64,000 nucleotides of DNA from Neopestalotiopsis rosae (Eukaryota > Ascomycota > Sordariomycetes > Amphisphaeriales > Sporocadaceae), in the NCBI GenBank assembly GCA_023078685.1, contig JALGAS010000009.1, forward strand, positions 434,001 through 498,000, given 5' to 3'. Shown in pieces: positions 31,734 to 44,080 of the stretch. The notes under the pieces were generated by a model. That model worked only from the letters and a program-made list of their open reading frames with translations, was not told the DNA's origin and ran no database searches. The position numbers and the translations under genes were made by a program. Position 1 is the stretch's first letter. Every line of letters starts with the position of its first letter.

Positions 31734-34700
31734 ATGAACGGCGCCACATCGAAGCGCAAGGGGTCCTTCCCTTCATCTACCGGAGAGCGGCCGCCGAAGC
31801 AGCGCTTCCTCGTCCCCAATGGCGGCGTCGACTCGCCCGGAATCAACACGCCCGACGTTGAGAGGGACCTCGAAGATACCGACATGTTGGCGGCCCCCTT
31901 CTACCCTCCCGTAGCGCAACCAGATACTGCCGAATGGCAGGCAACCGTCGAGAATGTCATTCGAAACGTCGTGTCCATTCGATTCTGCCAAACCGCGGCC
32001 TTTGACACGGAAGCAGCCCTGACGAGTGAAGCTACAGGTTTTGTCGTCGACGCCGAGAAAGGGTCCGTAATGATTGATGAAGAGCGATGATAATGATTCA
32101 AAAGTACTAACACCATGTATAGCTACATTCTCACGAATCGCCACGTTGTAGGCTCTGGCCCGTTCTGGGGTTACGTCGTGTTCGATAACCACGAAGAAGT
32201 CGATGCCTATCCCGTCTACCGCGATCCGGTCCACGACTTTGGTATCCTCAGATTCGATCCCAAGAAGATTAAATACATGCCCGTCTCCGCCCTCAAGTTG
32301 CGCCCAGACTTGGTCAAAGGTATGTTGCTAGGCAGGGTCTGAATCACAAATGAACCTTGCACTGATTGAACTACGTCATAGTTGGAATCGAAATTCGAGT
32401 CGTCGGAAACGATGCCGGAGAAAAGCTCAGTATCTTGTCTGGTGTGATCAGTCGACTGGACCGCAATGCCCCCGAATACGGCGAAGGGTACAGTGACTTC
32501 AACACCTGTTACTACCAAGCCAACGCGGCAGCAAGTGGTGGTTCGTCCGGCAGTCCGGTTGTCAACATTGACGGACATGCGATTGCCCTGCAAGCAGGTG
32601 GACGTTCCGACGGCGCATCTACCGACTACTTCTTGCCGCTCGACCGACCCCTACGAGCTCTAAAGTGTATCCAGGAGGGCAAGCCCGTCGAACGTGGCTC
32701 GATTCAGTGCCAGTTCCTCATGAAGCCTTTTGACGAATGTCGACGACTTGGTCTCAGCTCTGAGTGGGAAGCCGCGATGCGAAAGCAATTCCCCAAGGCA
32801 ACCAATATGCTGGTCGCAGAGATCGTATTACCAGAGGGCCCGTCGCACAGCAAGATCGAAGAAGGTGATGTTCTGATCAAGGTCAACGGCGAGCTTCTCG
32901 CAGACTTCATCCGCTTGGACGACATCTTGGACTCGCACGTTGGAAAGAGTATCCGTGTGTCATTGCAACGTGGTGGTGAGGATATTGATGTCGATATTGA
33001 CGTTGGTGATCTCCACCAGATCACACCGGACCGTTTTGTATCTGTCGCAGGTGCAAGTTTCCACAGTTTGTCGTATCAGCAGGCCCGCCTTTATGGCGTA
33101 GCTTGCAAGGGCGTCTTCGTGTGCGACTCTACAGGGTCTTTCCGTTTCGAGTCGGCCGACAATGGCTGGATGATCCAGAGTGTCGATAAGAAGAAGACCC
33201 CTGATTTGGAGACGTTCATCGAAGTCATGAAGGGAATTCCCGACAAAAAGAGGGTCGTTGTGACCTACAAGCATCTTCGGGATTTGCATACTCTCAACAC
33301 AACTATCATCAACGTGGATAGACACTGGTCAACCAAGATGCGCCTCGCCGTCCGGAACGATGTTTCAGGACTGTGGGATTTCACAGACCTGGCAGACCCG
33401 GTTCCAGCTGTGCCCCCAGTTCGGCGCAAGGGCAACTACATTCAGCTTGAGCACACATCGCATCCTGCCGTGGCCGACTTGGTCAGAAGCTTTGTTCATG
33501 TTAACTGCACAATGCCTGTCAAGTTGGATGGTTTCCCTCGCAACCGGAAGTGGGGTATGGGTTTGGTCATTGATGCTGAAAAGGGTCTTGTCTTGATTTC
33601 CCGAGCCATCGTGCCCTATGACCTGTGCGACATCTGGATTACTATTGCGGATTCCATCGTGGTTGAAGGCAAGGTCGTGTTCCTGCATCCATTACAAAAT
33701 TATGCCATTGTCAAGTATGATCCGGAACTGGTGGACGCGCCAGTCCAAAGTGCTAGATTGAGCACGCAGAGCCTCACACAAGGAGCGCCAACGACATTCC
33801 TTGGCTACAATAGGAGCGGTAAGGTCGTGCACGCCGCCACTACCGTTACAGAGATCACTGCTGTTACCATACCGGCGAACAGTGGTGCACCTAGATACCG
33901 AGCGACCAATGTGGACGCCATTACAGTCGACACGAATCTCAGTGGCCAGTGTGGCAGTGGTGTACTAGTCGACAAGGAGGGAACCGTTCAGGCCATGTGG
34001 CTGACATATTTGGGTGAGAGATCAGCACACAGCTCACGGGATGAGGAGTATCACTTGGGCTTGGCAACACCGACTCTACTGCCCGTCATCTCCCAGATTC
34101 AACAGGGCAAGAAGCCCAGCCTCCGGATCCTTTCCATGGAATTCAGAGCTATCCACATGTCACAGGCTCGCGTCATGGGAGTATCTGAAGAGTGGATTGA
34201 AAAGGTCTCGCAAGCAAACAAGCATGCCCACCAGCTGTTCATGGTGTCGAAACGCACCTTTGAGCGCGGCAACGAACCACAAGTCCTGCAAGAGGGTGAC
34301 ATTATCATTACGCTGAATGGCAAGATGATCACCCGTGTGTCAGAGCTTGACATCATGTACGACCATGAAGTTCTGGACGCTGTGATTGTCCGCGACTCTG
34401 AGGAGATGAACCTGCAAGTTCCTACCGTGTCAGCTGATGATGTCGAAACCGACCACGCAGTCTCGTTCTGTGGTGCTATCTTGCATGCGCCGCACCATGC
34501 CGTTCGCCAGCAGATCAGCAAGCTTCACAGCGAAGTCTACGTCTCGGCTAGGACTAGAGGATCTCCAGCCTATCAGTACGGTCTTGCTCCAACCAATTTC
34601 ATTACACACATTAATGGGAAACCAACACCTGATCTCAAGACCTTCCTTGAGGCGGTGACCAAGATTCCCGACAACACCTGTAAGTTTCATGGAGTACGTA

Positions 34701-34966
34701 AAGTAATATCCCCAAATCGGTGCTAATTTCCCGATTTAGACTTCCGCATCAAGGCCATGACATTTGATAATGTCCCATGGGTCATTACAATGAAGAAGAA
34801 CGAGCACTACTTCCCGACTGTTGAGTGGAAGAAGGATGGGTCAGAACCTTGCGGATGGCAACGAATTGCCTATGAAGACAATGGCAAGGCCCACCCGGGT
34901 GACCCAAACGAAGGCATCATGGTTGGTGCTGAGGACACTGGCGACATTGAAGAGGTTCATGTCTAA
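31734..34966 (+). CDS. nma111: HtrA-type nuclear serine protease Nma111
   Basis: Four exons (31734-32062, 32123-32319, 32382-34679, 34740-34966; introns 60, 62 and 60 nt) give 1016 residues, the usual size for this fungal protein. In yeast Nma111 is a nuclear HtrA/Omi-like protease linked to cell death and Bir1 turnover. The catalytic triad is visible as His117 in TNRHVV, Asp148 in HDFGIL and Ser231 in GGSSGSP. PDZ regions follow (for example [13 protein letters not shown] near 315-330), and the second half repeats the protease/PDZ layout in degenerate form, as is typical. The start has an excellent context, GCCACCATGA, and intron 1 an ideal TACTAAC branch. The N-terminus has basic KRK/PPKQR patches fitting nuclear import. 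Confidence 0.95.
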
Positions 34967-35478
34967 AAGCAGCAAGAGATTTGCTATATATGGATGTTGT
35001 TCCCAGGCAATTGACCTGGCCAAGTCCAGTGTGTACACCGTAATCCATTGTAGATATCTTGTAACAAAAAAAAGAAGAAAAGTGTCCGATGAAGGGGACA
35101 CGATTTGCAAAATCCATAATCAAGGCGCCTCCCTTCTCATACAAAGACGGAGAACGGAATTCGGGCTGAAAAAAGGGCGTGGGAAGGAAAAGAGGTTCCA
35201 ATAGCTACAGACAATGCGGACAATAAATTGGCAATACTATGACGGGCCCACTTTCCACGGGGATACTTGAATGGCGTGCTGATTCAATGGCGTGCTTGCT
35301 TTGAACTCAAGTGACTGGTCGGGCAATTTCCCGAGGCCAGATGGTGATTCCGCTGCCGTGTTATTCGATGCAGTTCATCCACATTAAATCAGTGTGAGAA
35401 GTCGATGGCTTCTTCAAAGAGCTCATTCCGAAAATACTATACTCCCTAGTGTCTCAAGCCGCGCCAAAGGATGCCAAG
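34967..35478. other. Intergenic region, no gene seen
   Basis: Holds the 3' flank of the protease gene and the promoter of the DUF1961-like gene. An open frame runs upstream of ATG 35479 to 35449 but begins with GTG and gives no better start. Confidence 0.45.
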
Positions 35479-36254
35479 ATGGGCCCAAAACTCCTATACA
35501 AGAACGCGCTATCGTCGGCCGCAGACACCGAGACTTGGGTGGGCGAAGGCCCTGTGAAAGCGATTACAGGCTCCGACGGGTCCTCAACCGAGCTGTCCTC
35601 GGCCGGCGGCTCGGACGACCACTTTACCTTTTGGTGTCCCGAGGTGTTTCCGGACCGGATCCGCATCACCTGGGAGTTCGCGCCCGTGACGGAACCGGGC
35701 CTGGCCATGCTCTTTTTTGGCGCCGCCTCCGTGTCTGGAGATGCTAGTGGCAACAGCAGCAGCAGCAGTACTAGTATCTTTGGGGAGCACGTCAAGCCGC
35801 GCAACGGGGCATATCCCCAGTACCATTCGAGCGACATCGCCACTCTGCACGTGTCGTACTTTCGGCGGCGGTGGGCGGACGAGCGGGCGTTCCACACGTG
35901 CAACCTGCGCAAGAGCCCCGGGTTCCATCTCGTGGCCCAGGGCGCCGACCTGCGCAAGAGCCCCGGGTTCCATCATACTGGCCGTGATCCCAGGGCGCCG
36001 CCGATCAAGCTGCCGTCCGAGGGTGGTTTGCGGACGTGCCCGAGGGCGCCTACTACAAGATCGAGGTCATCAAGGACGGGCCGAGGGTCGCGTTTGCGGT
36101 GGACGGGCTGCCGCTTTTTAGCTGGACCGACGACGACGAGAGCCAGGAAAAGACGGGCCCGGTTGTGGGCGGTGGGCGCATTGGGTTTCGACAAATGGCG
36201 CCGTTGGTGGCCAGGTATCGCAACTTGGAGGTTTATTCTCTGGATGAAGCTTGA
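35479..36254 (+). pseudogene. DUF1961-like protein, frame broken by a tandem duplication
   Basis: The first part (35479 to about 35947) encodes LLYKNALSS, FTFWCPEVFPDRIRITWEF, MLFFGAAS, YHSSDIATLHVSYFRRRW and KSPGFHLVAQGAD, typical of bacterial and fungal DUF1961 (concanavalin-like fold) proteins. The last part (about 36021-36254) encodes YYKIEVIKDGPRV, GLPLFSW and GRIGFRQMAPLVARYRNLEV in a different frame. Between them a segment is repeated with a 45-base offset (copies starting at 35903 and 35948); the second copy has diverged and carries 11 extra bases, shifting the frame. Reading 35932-35993 as a 62-nt GT-AG intron restores the frame exactly and gives 237 residues, but the donor GTGGCC is weak and no branch site is evident. 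So it is either a pseudogene or a gene with a recently created intron. Confidence 0.7.
35903..36005 (+). repeat. Imperfect tandem duplication inside the DUF1961-like gene
   Basis: ACCTGCGCAAGAGCCCCGGG at 35903 recurs at 35948. Each copy continues into TTCCATC and then CCCAGGGCGCCG, with an extra 11 bases in the second copy between and after these blocks. The offset of 45 bases is in frame; the 11-base difference is not. Confidence 0.85.
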
Positions 36255-36866
36255 GACAGGAACTTTATTGGGCTTGAGACTACAGCGTGTGAAAGTTTCG
36301 TATGCCATGACAGAAGCTTGCAGATTGCATATGAACAGGAAAGCGGGCTTTGCCGTGGAAGAACGACATGTTGCGATTATCCTCCTCAACTACCACTTCC
36401 TTCTCGGCCAAGGTTGATCATTGTTATGCAAACAAACATGTGTATTTACCAAGCACGTGTTGGTGTAAAGTCACGAGAGTGATGTTTTCAAAGCGTGGGA
36501 CCTACCTACAGTAGAGTTTGGGCTGTCACAAGGAATGGATGCAAGACTGAATGATCATGTTTTTAGTTGGTTTATTCCCGGCTTACAGCGTATACTAGGC
36601 CAGTTTCAGGGGCAGACCCGTAATCCGCCGACGCTAGAGATAAGCGCCACATGCCCCGGATCCAATCTTGCCAATCTGATCTCACTCGGCTCTGCCCCTC
36701 GGCACCCGTAGAATTTGTCATATCCGAAGATCAAGTCATAGGGCGCCGATCTTCGCACGCCATAATTCCACTTTCTTTTGTCGGCGGCGGCGTCAGACTT
36801 GGAGCGCATTTTCCCATTTCATTGCTACCATGATATCCAAATAATCCCCTCGCGACTCATCCCAGT
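36255..36866. other. Intergenic region, no gene seen
   Basis: Contains the 3' flank of the DUF1961-like gene and the promoter of the Mpv17-like gene. No supported ORF. Confidence 0.5.
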
Positions 36867-37685
36867 ATGCTGGCCACAAATATCCAAAACGCCATACGGC
36901 GAAGCTTCAACCCGATACGACGAACGGCGCAAAAGCCCCAGCGACGCTTTCAATCGACGGGCCCTGGTCCAAATAATGCAAATAACGCCCCGAAGAAGTC
37001 CGATGATTCCGCTGCCGCGATTGCGCCCGGCGCGCCCTCGACCCCTTCCAATGCGCCGACGGCCAACCTGGCGATATGGCAGAGGCTCGGGCCCCTGACG
37101 AAAGCCGCCAACGCCTTCACTCGAGCCAACCAGAAGCGGCCGTGGGTGACGCAGGTCTGCTCGTCGCTCTTCATCTACCTCATCGCGGACCTCAACGCCC
37201 AGCGCATCGGCGGCAAGGAGTACGACCCCGTGCGCACGCGCAACATGCTCATCACTGGCGCCTGCTTCTCCATCCCGGGCTACGAGTGGTTCAAGGCCCT
37301 GGGCGGATGGTTCACGTTCTCGTCCAAGGCCCTCTCGGTCGCGACCCGGGTGCTGTTCAACCAGTTTACGTTTGCGCCCCTGATCAATGTCTACTTCTTC
37401 AGCATGCAGGCCCTGCTGACGGGCGCCGACCCGGTGCAGCGCGTCGTGGAAAAGGGCCCCGAGACGTGGATGAACAGCTGGATCGTCTGGCCCTCGGTCA
37501 TTGCTTTCAACCTGGCCTTTGTGCCCTTTCAGTTCCGCGGCCTCGTCGCCGGCTGCGTCAGCGTCTGCTGGCAGACGTACCTGAGCATCCAGAACAAGAA
37601 GGCCGAGTTGCTGGAAGAGGCCAACAAGCAAAAGGTTGCTGAACGGGAAACCGTCGAGGTTAGGGCGCTTGCTGCAGTGGCGTGA
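36867..37685 (+). CDS. Mpv17/PMP22-family membrane protein, probably mitochondrial
   Basis: A single exon encodes 272 residues. The N-terminus is rich in Arg and Ser with few acids (AIRRSFNPIRRTAQKPQRRF followed by QS), a good mitochondrial presequence. After a low-complexity linker come about four membrane segments. The family core is RVLFNQFTFAPLINVYFF, then MNSWIVWPSVIAFNLAFVPF, FRGLVAGCVSVCWQTYLS, the usual Mpv17/PMP22 C-terminal signature with its W-x(n)-WP and final WxxYLS. Relatives are inner-mitochondrial or peroxisomal membrane proteins with channel-like roles (yeast Sym1); the targeting signal favours mitochondria. The charged tail is longer than usual. A long antisense ORF over this gene is a shadow. 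Confidence 0.9.
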   Translation: MLATNIQNAIRRSFNPIRRTAQKPQRRFQSTGPGPNNANNAPKKSDDSAAAIAPGAPSTPSNAPTANLAIWQRLGPLTKAANAFTRANQKRPWVTQVCSSLFIYLIADLNAQRIGGKEYDPVRTRNMLITGACFSIPGYEWFKALGGWFTFSSKALSVATRVLFNQFTFAPLINVYFFSMQALLTGADPVQRVVEKGPETWMNSWIVWPSVIAFNLAFVPFQFRGLVAGCVSVCWQTYLSIQNKKAELLEEANKQKVAERETVEVRALAAVA

Positions 37686-38347
37686 AGAAAATAAAGAAAG
37701 GAGAAGAAGAAGACGAAGAAGAAGAAACAGCGATACGTATATATACACAGGCATTGTGAGCATAGCGATGGGGTTGAATTTTGTCGGATTTTCCGACGTA
37801 TAGACATGGCGGCGCAACGCATACCTTTCCTAGAGTTATAGACAACACGAGATTGAAGAATAGACATATCTTTAAATCCTAATCCAGGCCTAGTTTTGCA
37901 CGGATAACATATATGTTTATGGAATTTCACATCGGAATACTTTGCATGAATTCTCAATTGCATGAAATTCTGAGGCGCCGGACGAGGTTTTCTATGTACG
38001 GCCTATTTCACAAGAAGCCCCCAACAAAACCAGGGACCAGGGCCTAAGTATTCGCAATCGAACTATTCCATATTTAAAAAAATTCTAGGACTCAAGATAA
38101 AGCATCATATCATTCAGAAAGGTCCCTGCTGTGTGCCCCACCAAAGCTGCAACATTGAGGCCTCGTATTCGACTCTCTACCAATCACAGCAGGGGCAGGC
38201 CGCGTTTGCTGGTAACCTGGGCCTCTAAGCGAGCCTGCCAAGCAGCCAAGGAATATCTTATAAGGACGGGAAAGGGCCCACAACAGCTGCCTCGAGGTGA
38301 GACAAGCAGTTTCCTAGTTTGCTCTCATATCTCTGATAATTTGTGCA
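37686..38347. other. Intergenic region; possible missing 5' exon of the ABC transporter
   Basis: A purine-rich run follows the Mpv17 stop. The right part is the promoter of the ABC gene and could hide a first exon, because the transporter starts later in its TMD0 than most relatives. A GTGAGA donor near 38296 was considered but no coding exon could be supported. Confidence 0.4.
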
Positions 38348-41300
38348 ATGAGGGGGTTTTCGCTGAAAACCATGGCGGTGATCCAGCGCATTACCGTTGT
38401 CGACGGAATTCGGTTGCTCCCCTTGGTCGCTGCCCTTGCCTTTCTGGCCTTTGCACCCTGGAGGATCTGGACATTATGCAAGGCCACCACCAAGATAGGA
38501 CCAAATCTGCTCGGGACATTCAAAGCGGTGAGTTGATTAATTGACCGCCCAAAGAAGCATCAGATTGTTATCACCGTGGGCAAATCCAATCTAATTGATC
38601 CAGTTCACGTCTCTTTTCCTACCTCTGGTCTGTGTCGCCCGACTCGTCGAGTATGCTGGCTGGCCGGCTCCTCCTGATGTGGTGATCTTCTACACGCCTA
38701 TAGCTTCCGTGGCCGTCGGCGTCGTTTACTGCATATTATCGCCCCTAGAGCATAGACGATCCGTCAGACCGTCAACTTCAATCGTCTTGTTCCTGACTGC
38801 CAACTTCCTCGGCGAAGCGACACAATGGGCGCTTAGTAGTCTCGACCCTGCCAGCCAAATTGGAGGGCACGGCAGCGCTCTGCGGGCCGTGATCAGTCTC
38901 TTCCTGCTGGCCGTGGAGAGCCACGATAAATCGAGCATATTGCTAGACACCAAGGCGGTGCGGTCGCCTGAAGACACGGCCGGTGTCCTAAGCCGGGCCT
39001 TCTTTTGGTGGATTAACCCGATTCTTGCCAGAGGATACCATGAAACATTGGAGGTCAAGAAGCTTCCTAATCTCGACTCGAAGCTTGTCTCAACCTCACT
39101 GCGTTCGGCCGCTCTGCAAAACTGGGCGCAAAGGAGTGAGTCACTCGTCGTGTATGACCACAATACTAGCAGCGTATACTCAAATCGAACTAGGAAAGCC
39201 AGAGAGCTTGATGACGTTACCAAGGGTTTTGTTGAGAACATTATTCAAGCCATTTTTGAGTGCTGTCTTGCCACGATTGTTTTTGACCGCCTTCAAGTAT
39301 TCACAGCCTGTACTAATCAAAGAGGCCATCCGCTTTCTCACCACTGCCAGAGTGGAGGAAGACTCGCGGGACGGGGCCAATCTCATTATTGCCGCGGTGG
39401 TAGTGTACACTGGGCTGGCTGTGAGTCTAATATGTACAGGCAATGATTATAAGTCTCTATACTGACAAGCCATCAAGATTTCGATTGCAGTATATCAGAC
39501 ATGTCTCAATCGCCTACAGGTCATGGCGCGAGGAGTTCTCATTAGCCTCATCCACCACAAGACGCTCCACACCAGTTCCAATATCCTAAATGAGGGCAAG
39601 GTTGTGACATTAATGAGTAACGACGTTGACAGCGTCAGCGACTCGGGAGAAATGTTCCATCAGACGTGGGCTCAAGTACTCGAGGTAGCCATTGGTATAG
39701 TACTGCTTGCTCGCGAGGTTGGTTGGATATGGCCCCTCCCGTTGGTCTTCATATTTTGTAAGTACCTTAATATGCGTCGATGTAGTGTTTTGGCAATCTG
39801 ATTATTGCTTAGTTGGTTCTCGAGTAAGCAGATTTGTCGCGCGGAACTTGAGGGCTCGCCAAGGCGCATGGAATGCGGCAACCCAGAGGCGCATCTCCAT
39901 GACCAGCACTGTCCTGGCGGCTATGAAAAACGTCAAGATCATGGGCTTGCAGTCGGGCCTGGTTGCGTACATTGAGGGCCTTCGTCAGGCGGAGATGGAC
40001 TCTGCTCAGACAGTCAGACGGATGAATCTGACATATGTCGCATCTGCCAATGTCATCGGGATTTTCACTCCAGCCACGACACTTTTTACCTACGCTGTGG
40101 TTGCGCATTTTCGCGGCATCGCATTGGACACAGAGACGGCTTTTACAACAGCTGCGATTCTCGGCATGGTCACTCACCCAGCGAACATGGTCATGACTAT
40201 TGTTCCTAAAGTCATTGGCTCCTTCTCGAGCTATGAGCGCATTCAAATATTTCTCCTGGGGCCAGACCTGATAGATCCAAGGACAGTGGATCCGGCCAGC
40301 GAAACACAGCTTGTCGATACCGGCCTCGGGTCTAGTGCAGCTATCTCCTTCCAGCATGTTTCGGCTGTCAGTGACACTTCAAAAGTATTGCTAGAAAACA
40401 TCACCTTTACCGTACCCCAAGGAGGATTCATCATTTGTGCAGGACCCACCGCTTCCGGAAAGTCGACCTTGGCGAAAGCCATTCTTGGTGAAGCAAATGT
40501 GAGCCAAGGCGAAGTTTCAGTCTCGTCGAAGAATATTGCCTACTGTGCACAGTCGACTTGGCTCCCCAACACGACGATTAAGGAAGCCATTACTTCATTC
40601 TCTAGAGCAATGAAAGAACATGATGAACAATGGTATACAGAAATCTTGCGGGTTTGCTGCTTACAAGAAGACCTGAAGGCTATGCCAGAAGGTGACAAGA
40701 CATCGGTGGGATCTCGAGGAATGAATGTTTCTGGCGGCCAGCGACAACGTATCGTAGGTGATCTTGTCTTGATTTGTACTCCTTGCTGATATGATCTAGG
40801 CTCTTGCTCGTGCCCTACATACCCGTCCATCCATACTTTTGCTTGACGACACTCTGAGTGGACTCGATGGAAATACTGAGAATGAGATCATCGAGAATCT
40901 GTTAGGCCCCAGCGGCTTTCTCAAAAAGTACCACGTTACGCTATTCTTAATCACCAACGCCGGTAAGTTGTTGCAATTCACGGCCGTAGCATGCAATCAT
41001 TGACCGTCTATCATCAGCGCAACACTTCCGACTAGCTGATCGAGTTTTGATTTTGGAGAACTTCAAGATCAAAGAGCAAGGTACTTGGAGCGAACTGAAA
41101 ATCAAGCAAGGAGACATTGAAAAGGTCATCACAAATGAAAAGCAGAACCGCACCGCCGATACCGAACAGGCTCTACCACCGTCACAGATTTCAAGAGCTA
41201 CAAGGTCTGCTCCCACGTCGAAATCAGATGATACCCGGTCCAGCGGAGATAGCGCGCTCTATGGTAAGATGATGATGGCTCCTCAGTGAATTTTGACTAA

Positions 41301-43410
41301 AATGCACCAGGGTACTTCGTAGAATCCGCGGGATATGGCAACTTTATATTCATGTTTCTTTCCATTGCCTCTTACTCAGTGTGCTTGCTCGTTGCACAAT
41401 ACTGGCTCAAGCTCTGGACCGAGTCTGAGCCTGACGAACCTTGGTTCTTTGCCGTTGGTTACCTCCTGCTTGCCTTCGGTGCCTGGGTCACGACCGTCAG
41501 TGGCGCATGGTGAGTGATATACTTGTGCCAGTTTCTTTCAACCTTTCTGTTGGCTGATATCGTGCCAGGGCAACGTCGTTGAAATTTGTTCCTCGTGCGG
41601 GTCTGAGGCTCCATACAAGGCTTCTGGACACTATCATGTTGTAAGTCTGTGGAGATGGAAATATAATGTTCGACACTGACACAGACAAGTGCACCTCTGA
41701 AATTTTTCTCAAAGACTCCGATTGGAGAGATTTTAAATAGGTGAAGAATTCTTCTTACTTTTGGACAGGAACTCTGTCACTGACCCATGCACAGATTCAG
41801 TCAAGACATAGAGTTGATTGACAAGACGGTTGGCTCAGCCTTGTCTGGGCTCGTCGTCCGTGAGTCCATAACATCTCCGGCTTGAGACAAAAGGCCATCA
41901 GAGTAAACACCACACTGACTTTTTAAAGAAATTTGTAAACTCACCGTTCAGGTTACACTGCTATTCCTTGCTTCCAAGTACATGACAGTCACTCTACTGC
42001 CCTCCGCAATCATTGTCTACATTATCCAAAAGGTCTATCTCCGTACGTCACGACAGCTACGACATCTTGAACTTGAATCTCGCTCTTCGGTCTTTCAAGA
42101 CTTTCTTGAGATGGTGAGAAAACAGCCTAAAAACTTTTGTAGAATTTTGTTCTTACAAAAACTGCAGATTGAGGGTGTTACGACAATCCGAGCATTCCAA
42201 GCCGAAGAGAGGGCCGAGGTTGCTCATCTAGACTATCTCGACTTCTCGCAGAGACCATTTTACATGTTGTTCTGCCTTCAGAGATGGCTCAATGTTGTTC
42301 TTGACTTACTGGTAGGGGCCATTGGAGTGGGTGTCATCATTGTGGCCGTGACCCTGCGCGGTACGACGAGTGCCGGCCAGATTGGTCTCGCGCTCAACAT
42401 GGTCCTGCTGGCCAACACCACTTTGCTAGCGCTCATACGGTTTTGGACGGGCCTTGAAGTCTCTTTGGGCGCCGTGTCTCGTCTCAAGACTCTACAGGAA
42501 GATGTTTTACCAGAAAACATGAACGAAGATATTCCTCATGAATGGATCTCGATGCCACTGCCCGAGCCAGGAGCCGTGGAATTGGGTGGTGTGAATGCGG
42601 CATACAAGTGAGTGTTCTGGAGGATTACTTACTTGCAACACATCTGTCCTTGCTAACATGACCATCCACCCAGCCCCGATGCATTCGCTTTGCAGGACTT
42701 TTCAATGAATGTCAAGCCTGGCCAGCTGACAGTGCTTTGCGGACGAACCGGAAGGTCAGTGCCTTTGAATGTTATGTATTGAGATAGCACTGACAGTTGT
42801 ATGCAGGGGTAAAAGCTCAGTGCTTTTATCTCTACTCAAGATGATAGACATACGGTCCGGCCTCATCGCCGTTCATGGCCTTGACATCAAACATATTCCG
42901 ACATCTGTAGTCAGAGAAAGATACTTTGCCACAGTATTTCCCCTGGCCAGCTTGCGCTTCAACCTCGATCCATCCCAAGTCCTCAGTGACGATACTGTTT
43001 GGGGGGTGCTGGGCAAAGTAGGACTCTTAGATCACTTCCGTATCCCCGAACAAGAGCAGCGGACCGGACCGCAACCAGAAGTGGACGCAGACTCTTCGCC
43101 TGGCAAAATTCTCGACAAGCCGATATCCGACCTGGCGGCTATTTCAGCGGGCCAGGCGCAGCTCCTCGCACTGGCGCGCGCGCTGCTGCAGGCGCATAGC
43201 CTCGCGGAACATGGTAGCTTCAGGCTCAAGCCCATCATCCTACTCGACGAAGTCACATCGTCCCTGGACCTCGACACAGAAAGGCTGATGCTTTCCGTCA
43301 TTCACGATGAGTTCACTTTGAAGGGTTACACTGTGATCATGGTTGCGCATAGACTGGGCGCCGTTAAGGCTATTATGCGGGAAGGAATAGATCAGATGGT
43401 TGAGATGTGA
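38348..43410 (+). CDS. ABCC (MRP-type) transporter with degenerate ATP-site motifs
   Basis: Fifteen exons (38348-38527, 38604-39135, 39194-39420, 39478-39757, 39813-40753, 40800-40962, 41018-41263, 41311-41509, 41569-41640, 41690-41740, 41795-41859, 41929-42113, 42168-42607, 42674-42754, 42807-43410) join in phase to 1421 residues: partial TMD0, TMD1, NBD1, TMD2, NBD2. NBD1 has Walker A GPTASGKST (617-625), AQSTWL, signature VSGGQRQR and Walker B ILLLDDTLSGLD, but its switch His is Asn773 (LITNAAQ). NBD2 has Walker A GRTGRGKSS, signature ISAGQAQL, Walker B IILLDEVTSSLD and VAHRL, but the Q-loop is about four residues short and lacks its glutamine (FATVFPLASLRFNLDP). ABCC proteins export conjugates and toxins at the vacuole or plasma membrane. 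The start is uncertain. Confidence 0.88.
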
Positions 43411-44080
43411 TGTGCAGAATATACTCTCTCCGCAATACGGTTGAGGCCTTCTGGTTCTGCATACTTCATAGCACAATTTCAATTGAATGCTTTCGGGTGC
43501 TGGCATTTCCATAGCTCACCTGGAATATTAAACATTTGCCTGCGACTTGTGCAACCCTATATCCGTTGCTATACCCCACAAATCATAGCAAGGCTCATAT
43601 GTGGTACTACAGTATCACTGTAACATTTTCCCATGCTCGAGCCTGTTTAGTACAACACCCACGTGGCAAAAGACCAATGAGATGCTGACCATATTGAATA
43701 GTTACCATTAACGGACACGCTCTGGATGCTGGGCCTAATATATAGGCCCCTGTTCCTGCATATTGCGGGGTCGCTTATGGGCTGCTCAGCTGATTGCCGA
43801 TTTGCTTTATTGAACTTCAGGCTGATCTTGTCCCCAAGTCTACCATACTGCCATACCAGTTTTGGGAGACGGCAATTATGAGGGTGGACGCCATTGAGAC
43901 ATCGCAGTGTGAGAAAAGCAAGATGCCAAACTGGAGTAACAGTAGATCTGTCAGGTTAAATAGTGAACAATAAATATATGTCCTCGGCGCTCAGCCTGTC
44001 AATCCTACCTACATTACCCAGCTGTATACACCAAGTTCTCGTATGAGGAGCTCGAGACAACAGCGCACAAGTCACCGAAA
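43411..44080. other. Intergenic region, no gene seen
   Basis: Separates the ABC transporter from the epimerase. A TATA-like TAAATATA at 43971-43978 lies about 100 bases before the epimerase ATG. No supported ORF. Confidence 0.5.

Noticed and set aside
35932..35993. Annotating the 62-nt frame-restoring segment as a definite intron
   Set aside because: GT-AG and phase fit, but the donor is weak, no branch site is evident and it removes residues expected from the family; kept only as a hypothesis.
36825..37817. 330-codon minus-strand ORF over the Mpv17-like gene
   Set aside because: Sense strand carries the Mpv17/PMP22 signature; the antisense protein has no domain.
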